Shown piece by piece: positions 1-10,500 of a stretch of DNA of 64,000 bases. Below the pieces are notes generated by a model. The model was given only the letters and a program-made list of their open reading frames with translations. It was not told where the DNA came from and did not search any database. The translations under genes and the position numbers were made by a program. The stretch lies in assembly GCA_958450365.1 (NCBI GenBank), contig CAUEEP010000145.1, positions 248,001 to 312,000 of the forward strand. Direction: 5' to 3'. Positions within the stretch are counted from its first letter, which is position 1. Each line of letters starts with the position of its first letter. Source of the DNA: Mesorhabditis belari (taxonomy: Eukaryota > Nematoda > Chromadorea > Rhabditida > Rhabditidae).

Positions 1-85
1 GTATTCAAGATTGTTTTAAAAGTATCTATTCCGGGCTAGGTGAAGAACAGACCGGACGCCAAGTCCTTCCCTGGCTTTACAGGGT

Positions 86-812
86 AGCCCATAATGTGTT
101 ACGCTTTATATGAAGGCAGATTAATGTGTCAGACTACTTAAAGTTTATTACAATTTCATTTTTATAACATTTTTACACTTATATTTCAATTCTTAGCCCA
201 ATCGATCGGTTATAAGAAAAATTAGGGCCACTAGAAGCTCCGTAAATAAAAGCGTCTGGCACGATGGATACTTTCTTATAAAATCGTACTTTAAATGTTT
301 CACATTTCAAAACTCTTCTTAAAATAATGTTATTTTGCTTCCTCTACATTGAGATCATAAAAGAATTCTTATTTGAACTATCATAAAATCAAATTTTAAT
401 TGCTTTAATTGTGGAATGTTGGAAACGAGATGAAATAAGCTCATTTTCAATGTTTTAGAGGATTCCAAAACTAACATTAGACCAAAAGCTTAAAGAAAAA
501 AAGTAATAATTTTAATTTCATTAATCTTTTTAAAGCAAAAGTAATTGAATAAAATCACTGAAAAGTTCAGTGGCTTTATTTTAATCACCAATCTTTATGA
601 ACAAAAGCATCTCCGCGCCAGCTTTTATTTACGGAGCTTCTAATGGCCTAATTTTTGGCCTTCTAATGGCCCTAATTTTTCTTATAGCCGATCTATTGGC
701 TAAAAATTCGAATATAAGTGGAAAAATCTTATAAAAACGAAATTCTAACAAAATTGAAGTAATCTGACACATTTTCGACTTAATCTGGCTTCATATAGCA
801 CATATTATGGGC
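86..812. repeat. Palindromic transposon-like repeat (long terminal inverted arms)
   Basis: The left arm (about 86-245) and right arm (about 605-812) are imperfect reverse complements. Both contain a CCATAAT block at the outer edge and a TTATTTACGGAGCTTC-type block at the inner edge. The middle is AT-rich with no coding potential. It resembles a MITE or foldback element. The outer boundaries and target-site duplication are uncertain. Confidence 0.6.
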
Positions 813-1001
813 CACTTTGTACTAGGCTTGCCCTATCCTGTTCCTGGACCCGCTAGAAGCTTAGAGCCTGGGTTTGGCTTTAATCTGGACCTGGTTTAGA
901 ACTGGTTTTAGAAGTTTCTAGAATCTGGTTTAGATTAGTATCATCTTTGGAATCAAATAGTGCTTTTCTTTAGGGACCCTATCGATTTCTTCCAATTTCA
1001 G

Positions 1002-1192
1002 GCATTTTCTTGATCACCCGAGCGTGCAAGGGCGATCGACATGGACATTTCCGCAAAGGATGGTGTTTTTGCGGTTTTATTCTTATCACTCTCACCGGTC
1101 TCGCTATTTCTGGGATTGCTTTGATGTGCATTTTTGGGAAAAGCTATGACGATGACGATTATTATCGTTCAACGAGATGGCCTCGATACTGA
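1002..1192 (+). CDS. Terminal exon of a small single-pass membrane protein (5' part not seen)
   Basis: I do not recognise the family. A 3' splice site (AATTTCAG, ending at 1001) is followed by an open frame to TGA at 1190-1192, and an AATAAA signal lies at 1221-1226. The frame begins with two bases that complete a split codon. The peptide runs from a basic, Cys-containing stretch (KGDRHGHFRKGWCFCG) into one hydrophobic helix (FILITLTGLAISGIALM). It ends in a short tail rich in Asp, Tyr and Arg (SYDDDDYYRS). Upstream exons must lie before the 86-812 repeat or outside the window. A second exon of the same design is at 30631-30853 on the other strand. Confidence 0.5.
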
Positions 1193-1421
1193 TTGGTCAT
1201 TTCTATGTAAAGTTAAAATGAATAAATGAATGATCTCACTTGCAGCTACATAATTACATGAGCCTTTTACAGAGAAGTTTGTAAAAATTTCTAAGCAAAC
1301 ACTTAAATTCTATTGATTCAACGTATTGACTTAGAATTTCTAAGCATGTCATTCCATTGAAATAGCAAATTAACATTAAAAATCATTTTATATATTGTTA
1401 GGTATACATTTTCAAGTGCAG

Positions 1422-1612
1422 GATGAGTGCTTGATGTGCTTGATGAAGTGCTTGATGTGCTTGATGAAGTGCTTGATATGCTTGATGAAGTGCTTGATGT
1501 GCTTGATGAAGTGCTTGATGAAGTGCTTGATGTGCTTGATGAAGTGCTTGATGTGCTTGATGAAGTGCTTGATGTGCTTGATGTGCTTGATGTGCTTGAT
1601 GAAGTGCTTGTT
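1422..1612. repeat. 9/12-base tandem array (TGCTTGATG with or without AAG)
   Basis: About 190 bases are built from the units TGCTTGATG and TGCTTGATGAAG in irregular order. All three frames of both strands stay mostly open because the period is a multiple of three. The open frames here are therefore not evidence of a gene. Confidence 0.9.
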
Positions 1613-2653
1613 GTACATTAACATTAGATAAATTTGAGTTATTTTAAGACTAGAGATTCTTAGCTACAAAATGATACCCCAATTGTGAAAATTGGCCCTC
1701 AATTGGAAAATGGTTTCTATTCGAGTGAAAATTGCTACTCGATGAGTCGAGTCGCGGGCCGTTCCAAATTTCCAATTTAAAGCCTTTTTCTCCCAACCAC
1801 CTAACCCAAAACTGAAATGTTTGTAGAAATTTTCATTCTCTATCCAATGGCACCAAAAGTAAGACTGGAAAGAATATAAATGCAAATTTAGCTGGGGACT
1901 CTTTTAGGGTGATGGCGGCTACATCAAAATGGCGCGCAATCGCGGCAGTCACTGTGGGATCGCCAGCAAGACGATAATGGCCATTGTTATCGGAATTTGA
2001 AAGAGTTTGTTAATATTTTGCCGTAAACTCTTTATATTCTATATATTCTTGATATGTTGTTAAGTTTATCCTATTGATATTTATTTTACTATTTAGGCAC
2101 ATATTTTAAAAGAGCTCACTTTCTATTTGCTTCAAGCTGTATTTATAAATTCTCTCGGATTTTTTTTAATCAATTCTCCTAAGATATCCCAGTTGCAATT
2201 ATTCAAATTCCACTTTCCTGGGCCAATTTTTCGCGTAGATTCCAAAAAACACATTTTCAGCACGATTTGACGACGGTATCGCGATGAAAAGTGACTTTGA
2301 ACATTTCTAGGTTCCAACTTTGGTGTTCAGAAGGGAAAAAACCTGAATAAAATAGAAAACATAGAGAAAAACTGATACCATCGTGTAGAGCTCAACCTGA
2401 GCTTTCAGAATATATAACACTTATGGGTTCCGTCGAGTACTTCTGTAGATATGGCGTATCAAAGTTGGTGAACTCCATGGCCATCACCGTTGACGTTTTG
2501 ATTAGGTCAAAAGACAAAATTTCTCGACCTATCAACAAAAAATTGACAAGTCGAAATCGATTCTTTTTGCATTTTTTCTCTTAGTTGGACATCATTCAAG
2601 AATTGTTAGTGCTTAGATTTTTGATTTGAAGACAAAAATTTTTGTACTCGTTG
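1613..2653. other. Intergenic stretch with no recognised feature
   Basis: This is AT-rich sequence with only short open frames. I see no splice-bounded coding exon, RNA gene or clear repeat here. Confidence 0.5.
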
Positions 2654-3170
2654 TGAGGGGTCTTTCAATATCCGGGGTGGTAAAATTTTAAGATCCGGTG
2701 GGATAAAATTTTATATACTTTATATACGACTCCTTTTAAAGATATTCAGCCGCTTAAGTGATTTGGTGGCAAATTCCCTTCAAATGTAAAGATATTCAAT
2801 TTATTCGAGGTGATTACTTGATTACGTGATTCGAGGTGAGACTCGATCAAAAAACGTAACTTCTACAAAATTTTTTTATGTCATTATTAGAAATGTTGAT
2901 ACTATCCTAGTTGGCGGGTCACTTTTTTTTTCTTCAAAACCATTTTTTGGGGTAGTTTTATGTGTTGATATTTGGCCTCCTGGCCTAGAAGTAAATTCGA
3001 TAGATTTTTACAAGTAGTATTCATTGTCACTGTTACAAATAGTCACTGTTGTACTTCACAAATTTATTTAATTATTATGTTTGGTTTATGTTTATGTTCT
3101 TGCATTACTCGTGCTTCTTGTTTACCCCGGATCTTAAAATTTTACCACCCCGGATATTGAAAGACCCCCC
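2654..3170. repeat. Palindromic MITE-like element with about 50-base arms
   Basis: The left end (GGGGTCTTTCAATATCCGGG, then GTGGTAAAATTTTAAGATCCGG) is repeated in inverse orientation at the right end (CCGGATCTTAAAATTTTACC, then ACCCCGGATATTGAAAGACC). The interior is unique and AT-rich. No transposase is visible, so this is a non-autonomous DNA element at most. Confidence 0.75.
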
Positions 3171-3328
3171 GGATACTCCACAAGTACCAATGAGCGCTAT
3201 AAATCTACATAATTGATTTAAATAAAACTTATAAAAGCATACATTCCCAATCTGTAAAGCTTGAAATCTGAAAAATTAGGTCTATTTGTGAAAAAAAAGT
3301 CAAATCACAGTGGAATCGCATCTGTATT

Positions 3329-3650
3329 ATACATTTCGAGTGTGCCCCCCCCTGTGTCCCCCTTTTGCCCCCCTAAATGTCCCCCTAAAGTGTCCCCCCC
3401 CTAGTATCCCCCTATTTTTTTTCATATCAAATCACAACTTTTTGCTCTCCAAATGTGCTTTAACTTTTTGAACTCAATGATCGGCAAATGCATCGAACTC
3501 GAAACATCTTAAACGCATGAAAGTCTTTTCGTTCCTTTTCCTTGGAGAGCAAAAAGTTGTGATTTGATATGAAAAAAATAGGGGGATACTAGGGGGGCAC
3601 TTTAGGGGGACAAAAAGGGGACACTTTGAGGTGGACACTCGAAATGTATA
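3329..3650. repeat. Palindromic element with C-tract left arm and G-tract right arm
   Basis: The left arm (about 3329-3450) has runs of 5 to 9 C, and the right arm (about 3535-3650) mirrors it with runs of 4 to 6 G. The right arm at 3581-3620 has four G-runs separated by 6-7 bases, a canonical G-quadruplex pattern. The inner part of both arms carries the same TTTGCTCTCCAA / TTGGAGAGCAAA block. The ends share ACATTTCGAGTG / CACTCGAAATGT. Confidence 0.8.
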
Positions 3651-4130
3651 TCTTTATCGCATCGCACCGCACTTTATACCGCGCCTTTTCTACCGTACCC
3701 CAGAAAAGGTGCAGAGAAAACGAGACCGATCAGTGGCAGAAAACGGGAGTTTCCGAAATTTGAATCGAATACGATTTCTTTTCTTGCAAGAAGTTTAATT
3801 ACGCATTTCAAGTAAGGTTTTAAAACAAAGTCTAGATTTAGAGTTTTTTTTGCATCCTTTGAAAACATTTGGCTAATGGAATAACAAAAGGTTGCGGTAA
3901 TGTGTTGTTCTTCAAAAAAAGATTTTTTTTCCTCATTTTTCTTTTGTAAAATCTCTTGTAAATGTTTTGTAAACTTTCCTTCAAACCTTGTTTTTATTTT
4001 TAAAGTTAGTAAATCTAAAAATAAGCGTTAGATAAGTTTTGCCAAACCAAAGACGCGTATTTTGATTGCGGTACTTATAATATTCTATTTTGCTTCATTT
4101 CCTTCAGTTTCGGTTTATTAATTTTGCTTT

Positions 4131-4137
4131 TTTTAGG
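4131..4137 (+). promoter_or_regulatory. 3' splice site directly before the SF3A3 start (likely SL trans-splice acceptor)
   Basis: A T-run ending in TTTTAG is followed by one base (G) and then the ATG at 4138. No upstream coding exon fits, so the site probably accepts a spliced leader. A short cis-spliced 5' UTR intron is the alternative. Confidence 0.6.
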
Positions 4138-6838
4138 ATGGAGTCGATTTTGGAAGCGCAGCGAAATCGACACGAGGAGCGGGAACGGTTGATCGAAGCG
4201 ATGACAAGAGAGACAATCGTCGAGAAACGCTCGCACAAAGCACTCGTCAACAGTCAACACCGTGTTCGATCCTATGCTGATGTGAGATGTTTTAGAATTT
4301 TGTGCAAAGGTTGATATGTGTGGTTGAGCTTTGCCAAAGATTATTGGTACCATAGAAACAGTCTTATTTAAATTATGACGACGCAATCATACCTCTCTTA
4401 AAAAAGTTATCCCTATCTAAATTTTTATTAACTTTTGTTTATGTAGAGATACCTGGCATCCACCGAAGAACTCGAGAAGATGTACATCGATTCGACTCAA
4501 GAAAGACACAAAGAAGTCGAGGCTATCAGTGGTCCAAACGAATTTGCCGAATTCTATGCTCGTCTAAAAACACTCAAGGATTATCATAAAAGAGCTGGGG
4601 ATGAGGTGAGATCTTTGAATTATTAATTTTTAATTAGTTAATCAAGTTGTAAGGTTTTAAAAGAGAATCTGATTGTGTGATGTTAAAATAAATCTAATAT
4701 AATGTTTTCTTTAGCCCGCGCAGTGCTTGGCTCTCGACTTCCAACAAATTTTCACCGAATTGGCAAATCCTGAAAGAGAGGAACCCGACATGGTCACATT
4801 CACTGATGAAGAAGTAAGTTTTTAAACTTGATAGCGTTAAAATTGTTCGCTCTTTAATGCATACCTGTTTTAGGGCTACGGGCGTTTCTTGGATCTACAC
4901 CAGTGCTACGATAAGTACCTCAACTTGAAAGGGATTAAAAGAATCGACTACATGTCATATTTGAATCTGTTCGAGAAATTGGACACGATCAGCAAAAGTT
5001 CAACGAAGAAGACCGGTGCTTACAAAGATTATGTTGAGGTGAGTTAAAGAAAGGCTTCTGTCATGCAAAAAGTCAGAAAAGCAACGTTGTTACTTAACTA
5101 CTGTTTATAAACATTTAGTTTGTTAGTATTTTGCTAAAAGTCAAATTTAGACCATGAAGAATTACTTGGTCAACTTCCTCAATCGCACAAAACCAATGAT
5201 GGATGTTAAGGATCAAATGGACAAGGCTTGTTTTATTTTAAGCCATGGATTTCAATGACTAAACTTGGGAAAACAATTTGAGAATTTAAACTTACTTCAG
5301 GTGGCTGCTGATGTTGAGCGTTTGTGGGAGAAAGGTGGCGTACCTGGTTGGAAAGAACAAGCTCATCAAGTAAGTTTAATACACAGCCAATTGTGTCAAA
5401 TAGATTTACATGAAACAATGTTGACAAAAATAATAAAGCTAACTTTATAAAAATATATTTTGCTAGGGAGCTATGGCCCCAGGACCAGCACCAGCCTCGA
5501 TTGATCTTTCGGGAGTGAAATCGGCTGAAGAATTGGAGTCTTATGGGCTTGAACGATTAAAAGGAGCGCTAAAAGTACTTGGACTCAAATGTGGAGGGTC
5601 AGTTTAATTATAAGATTTATAGAGCCAATCTTTTGTAAAATCTGTTTTGTTCATTTTAGTGAGTTCTTATTTTAGAACACTAAAAGAGCGAGCCGACCGT
5701 CTCTATGCAACAAAGAACAAGCAATTGGTTGAGCATGACGATTCTTCGGTAAGCGCATTTCTATAATTTGTTTCAAGTTTTCGTTCAGGTCAAGAAGGAC
5801 AACAACAAGGAATCACTTCGGAACAAACAATTGGCTACACTTGAGATGCAAGTACTTTGGTGAGTATGCGAGTACGATTTTGTATTCATTTAAATTTTAG
5901 TTTGATGGGCCTTTTGCAAGAAGAAAGAGACGCCACAAAGGAGAATGTGGAGCGCAAACAGGCTCGAGGCGGAGCCGGTGGGTGAAAGTCTTTTAGAAAT
6001 CGTAAATTATTAGAAATAGGCAGTTTGTTAATAGTTAAAGAAACTCAGAGTAGTAGAGTAATGCTTACTGCACTTATTTCTAAATTTTAGAGGAATCAGA
6101 AGAAGAAGAAGAGGTCTATGTCGAAGTCGAGGAACCCGAGGTTGATGATAGCATTCCCTATAATCCCAAGAATCTTCCACTTGAGTAAGTTAATTAATTA
6201 CTTCTTTTAATGTTAATTCGTTTAGTTGGGATGGTAAACCGATTCCATATTGGTTGTACAAACTTCACGGGCTCAACATTTCATATTCGTGTGAGATTTG
6301 CGGAAACCAGAAATACAAGGGACCAAAAGCTTTTCAACGACATTTCTCGGTAAATTTTTGATATCACTAGTCAAAAAGTTTTCTGGTTTTAATACTTTAA
6401 GCAACTTTTTATGAGAACCCTTTACTGGATTCTAAATTGGCGGACTTTATCTTAATTTGTTGATTCAGGAATGGCGCCACTCACATAGTATGCGTTGTCT
6501 CGGCATTCCCAACACCGCACATTTCATGAACATTACAAAGGTAGAAGGAAGTTTAAAAATTAGTGAAATCTTTATTTAGATTGCTGAAGCACTAGCTTTG
6601 TGGAATAAGATGAAGAAAGACCAGGAGTTGACCCGGTGGAATCCAGAAGTAAGTTTACTATTGGGTAAATCTTTAGATATTTAGATTAAGAACTTGTAGC
6701 AACGATCAAGCAGATTTGACTATGTAAAAATGTTTTCTAATTCCCTCTTTTTAGCTTGACGAGGAGTACGAGGACTCGGCCGGAAATGTTGTCAATAAAC
6801 GGACATACGAGGATCTCAAGCGACAAGGATTACTGTAA
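4138..6838 (+). CDS. SF3A3: Splicing factor 3A subunit 3 (SF3a60/Prp9 homologue), complete
   Basis: This is a component of the U2 snRNP SF3a complex, needed for prespliceosome assembly in the nucleus. Fifteen exons keep phase throughout: 4138-4281, 4447-4605, 4715-4813, 4874-5038, 5151-5225, 5301-5369, 5467-5597, 5676-5748, 5789-5859, 5901-5977, 6091-6184, 6226-6349, 6469-6540, 6580-6648, 6755-6838. They encode 501 aa, the same length as I recall for the human protein. Visible motifs are the N-terminal [34 protein letters not shown], a SAP-like stretch near 255-290, an acidic run near 355-365 and YNPKNLPL near 377. A C-terminal matrin-type zinc finger follows (C408, C411, H425, H431), and the protein ends [11 protein letters not shown]. 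Intron 5 starts with GC. The start follows a probable trans-splice acceptor, and AATAAA is at 6963-6968. Confidence 0.96.
5226..5300 (+). other. GC-AG intron in SF3A3
   Basis: The exon ends GACAAG and the intron begins GCTTGT and ends CTTCAG. Only this donor keeps the frame ([20 protein letters not shown] before it, [13 protein letters not shown] after it). The nearest GT would shift the frame. Confidence 0.8.
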
Positions 6839-7594
6839 AGCTGGTTATTTCCTAATTATTCCCATTGTTAAATTAAGTTAAGTATTGTCAAAGTGTTTTT
6901 ACTGTATTTTTGTTACATTTTATAGACTCTTAAATTGGTCTCATTTTTTGGTTTGTTGATTCAATAAATGCAAGCCACAGTTTGAAAGTGGAAGTGGACT
7001 TTCTGAACTCCATTCCATGATTCATCCTGCCTTGTCTTCTTTATTTTCTTCACGATGAACTACTTTCCCATTTTCGGTCTCTCAGTGGAGATTCGAATCC
7101 AAGTTTGTCACAAACTGAACCCAAGAGTAGCAAGAGTGCTCTCTGCTAGCATGCGCAAGTTAATCCTAAGAAATGCGATTTCGGGAACTCGGTCCAAGGG
7201 ATTTTCATCAGCAAAAAGAGTGATTCTAGTCTGTAAACGAGTTTTGAGGAATTAAGTTTTTTAGACTGGTTGTAAGCGCTACTCGGTTCTCACCAAACAA
7301 ACACGTTCATTTCACCGAGACAGTCTATAGAATTTGCTACTTGTCTTAAATTCTGGGTTACTTCCGATAAATTGATTTTTATATTCTTGGTATAAGGTCA
7401 ATGAGTTTAAACTTAAAAGTTGAGTTATTAAACTCAAAACGAGCAACTCTGTATTAAAAAACGTTTATAGATAGGCAACTCGATAAGTCTAATACCCAGT
7501 TTTTAAAGCTTTAGATGTAATGAGTTGTGCAATCATTGAAATTTGTTTAGACTACATAATAACCATGTTTATTATTCAATTATTATGTCCTCAA
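6839..7594. other. SF3A3 3' region and convergent intergenic spacer
   Basis: The SF3A3 poly(A) signal AATAAA is at 6963-6968. The neighbouring minus-strand gene ends at 7595, with its own AATAAA (read on -) at 7568-7573, so the two genes converge. A 66-codon open frame at 7055-7255 has no splice or family support. Confidence 0.6.
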
Positions 7595-10500
7595 TCAATC
7601 GCTTTCTTCGATCCCATCTCCTTCGTCATCTTGTTGATTTTCTTCTAGTAATTTGGCTCCAGTCGGATTGTCGCGCGTGATTTTCGTGAATTCGGCCGGT
7701 TGATCATTGCAGAAGAAAAAAAAGAGGATTGAGGACTGAAATATAAAATGAAATGAAACATTAAATTTTCTGAACTCACCAGAATCAACAAAAATCCGTT
7801 GAGATAAAATGAGTAGGACCATTCGGTGATATCTGAAAGTAGAGTCGGCTAAGTGGTTACCGCATTTTCTCTAATAGTAGTGCACCCCGCCGAGCCGAGT
7901 TGATGACTATTTTTTGGTTTCTAAGTTTTCGCAGAAGCTCAACACTCTAATCCCCCCACAAGATCTCATTGTCAGCTACATTTTCCGATCCCGCATCAAT
8001 AGGTTCTGATAAGCGCTTTTCGATATTTCGAGCAATTTAGGCGACTCTCAGGTGCACTACTGTTAGAGAAAATACAGTATGCTAGAATGGATCAAAGAAA
8101 CATTACAGGGTGAGGCATAATTACGGTCCCACGCTTTTTTCCAAATATCTCCGGAATTTTTCGAGCGATTCTCACAAACTCTTTTTTTAAATAAAAATTG
8201 AAGAGTTTTTCTATGATAGGTTTTTTGGTTTTTGCTGAAAACTGAATTATTGGGTTGTCCAGTTATGAATGCGCGTTTTTACTATTTTGTAAATTTCTCG
8301 AGATATCGAACAGATGTATATGAGTGTTATATATCATTCGAAAGCTGAAGATCTCCTCTACATTTTGGAATAAAAAAGTTTTTGAATTCATTCAACTTTT
8401 TGGGAAACTGACTGCACAAAGGGAGAGGTCGTTTTAAAAAAACCCATTCCAGCTTAGCTATTCCTCAAGTTTTATGGTGTAAAATAACCGCCCAGAAAAG
8501 AAAAGAAAAGTAAAGATGCTCTGAAATTGTTATATTTTTAAAAAAAAAGTTGTATTGATATATCTATTGGCCAAACATCAAACGGTTAACTCAATTTGAG
8601 CGGAGCCAAAACTTGATCCAAAGGCACCCTTCCATTTTTTGGCCACCTCTTCTTCTGTGCAGTCAATTTGCCCAAAAGCTGAACAAATTCAAAAACTTTT
8701 TATATCAAAATGTAGAGGAGATCTTCAGCTTTCGAATAATACTCATATATATATCTTTTTCTTGATTTCGGTATCTTGAGAAATTTACAAAATAGTAAAA
8801 AACGCGCATTCATAACTGGACAACCCAATAGCTTTGTTTTTGGGACATCAAAAATAGTTAGAAAGATTGAAAGACTATATACAGTTTTCTAACCGTAATA
8901 TATTTCTTTCCATTTAGCACAACTGCCACAAAAACAACAACCCCAAGCCTTACCAGTACCACCAATAGTTCAAGTGAGATCAGATATCTCGAAACAAGAA
9001 ATAACGTGTCTTGAGTGAAGAGTACCAAGCACGCAAAGAATATTTCTTTACAAGCATTTACTATATTTCTTTTTATTGAAATCATTTCAGGCATTTATGC
9101 TAGAACTTATTGATTTATAAGAAATCTGTTTACTCAAATTTTCCGTATGGTTTGAATCTTCATTGGTATCAACCCAGCAAGTTAGAACACTAATGAACAA
9201 CTTGCCTAAAAGCTGAACTAAACTAAAAACGCGCATTCATAACTGGACAACCCAATAGCTTTGTTTTTGGGACATCTCAAAGTTCGCTCCTTCGACAAGC
9301 TCGACGCACATGTCATTTTATGAGATTTTCGGGTATTTAAGCAAAATTTTTGGAGAAATTTCCTATTTAAATAGATTTTATGATGAATCAATCTAATAAA
9401 AAGTGTAACGAATACTTTTAAAACATTGTTGCCAATCAATGTTGAGTGATTGAGCTGATAAAAAGAACAAGATGTCATCTCACTGAAAAAGCTCCAACGT
9501 AGGGGTTTTCGAAAGACATTTTCAAAGATTTTAAAAAGTTTTATTCACGTATCATCATATTTAATTTTAATGTGGATAGTGAATTAATAAGAGAAATACT
9601 AAAAAAATAGCTCAAAGACCTTTTAGAGTGCTTTTATCAGTTCAATCACTCAACATTGATTGGCAACAATGTTTAAAAAGTATGCGTTACACTTTTGATT
9701 AGATTGATTCATCATCAAATCTAATTAAATAGAAAATTTCTGCAAAAATCTTACTTAAATACCCGGAAATCTCATAAAATGACATGTGCGTCGAGCTTGT
9801 CGAAGGAGAGAACTTTGAGAACTACAGAAGGAGAGTCGTGCTTGTCAGAGGAGAGAACTTTGAGAACTACAGAAGGACGAGCTTGTCGAAGGAGAAAACT
9901 TTGAGAACTACAGAAGGAGAGTCGAGCTTGTCGAAGGAGAGAACTTTGAGAACTACAGAAGGAGAGTCGAGCTTGTCGAAGGAGAGAACTTTGAGAACTA
10001 CAGAAGGAGAGTCGAGCTTGTCGAAGGAGAGAACTTTGAGAACTACAGAAGGAGAGTCGAGCTTGTCGAAGGAGAGAACTTTGAGAACTACAGAAGGAGA
10101 GTCGAGCTTGTCGAAGGAGAGAACTTTGAGAACTACAGAAGGAGAGTCGAGCTTGTCGAAGGAGAGAACTTTGAGAACTACAGAAGGAGAGTCGTGCTTG
10201 TCAGAGGAGAAAACTTTGAGACGTTCCAAAAACAAAGCTAATTCAGTTTTCAGCAAAAACCAAAAAACCTATCATAGAAAAACTCTTCAATTTTTATTTA
10301 AAAAAGAGTTTGTGAGAATCGCTCGAAAAATTCCGGAGATATTTGGAAAAAAGCGTGGGACCGTAATTATGCCTCAGCTCAAAATGGCCTTTAAACTAAA
10401 GGCCTAAAGGACTAAACTTGTTTTTGATCCATGTACTTTACTTCTTCTATTCAAATCAATTTACCTCTTTCATTCCGGATGAAGAGATACCATTTGATGG

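Larger units (their letters stand above)
8104..10380. mobile_element. Composite DNA transposon with long inverted termini, carrying nested insertions
   Basis: The left terminus (CAGGGTGAGGCATAATTACG and about 140 further bases) is repeated inverted at 10225-10380. A GAAAACTGAATTAGCTTTGT-type junction at left is split by a MITE at 8248-8830. Inside lie a second palindrome (9282-9835) and a 45-base minisatellite. No transposase frame is recognisable. The element fills the intron between exons 11 and 12 of the transporter gene. Confidence 0.75.

Noticed and set aside
1395..1631. Overlapping open frames on both strands (CLMKCLM and HIKHFIK repeats)
   Set aside because: They are produced by a tandem array with a period divisible by three; no splice or start context.
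9800..10220. CRISPR array
   Set aside because: Units are contiguous 45-base repeats without spacers, in eukaryotic DNA.
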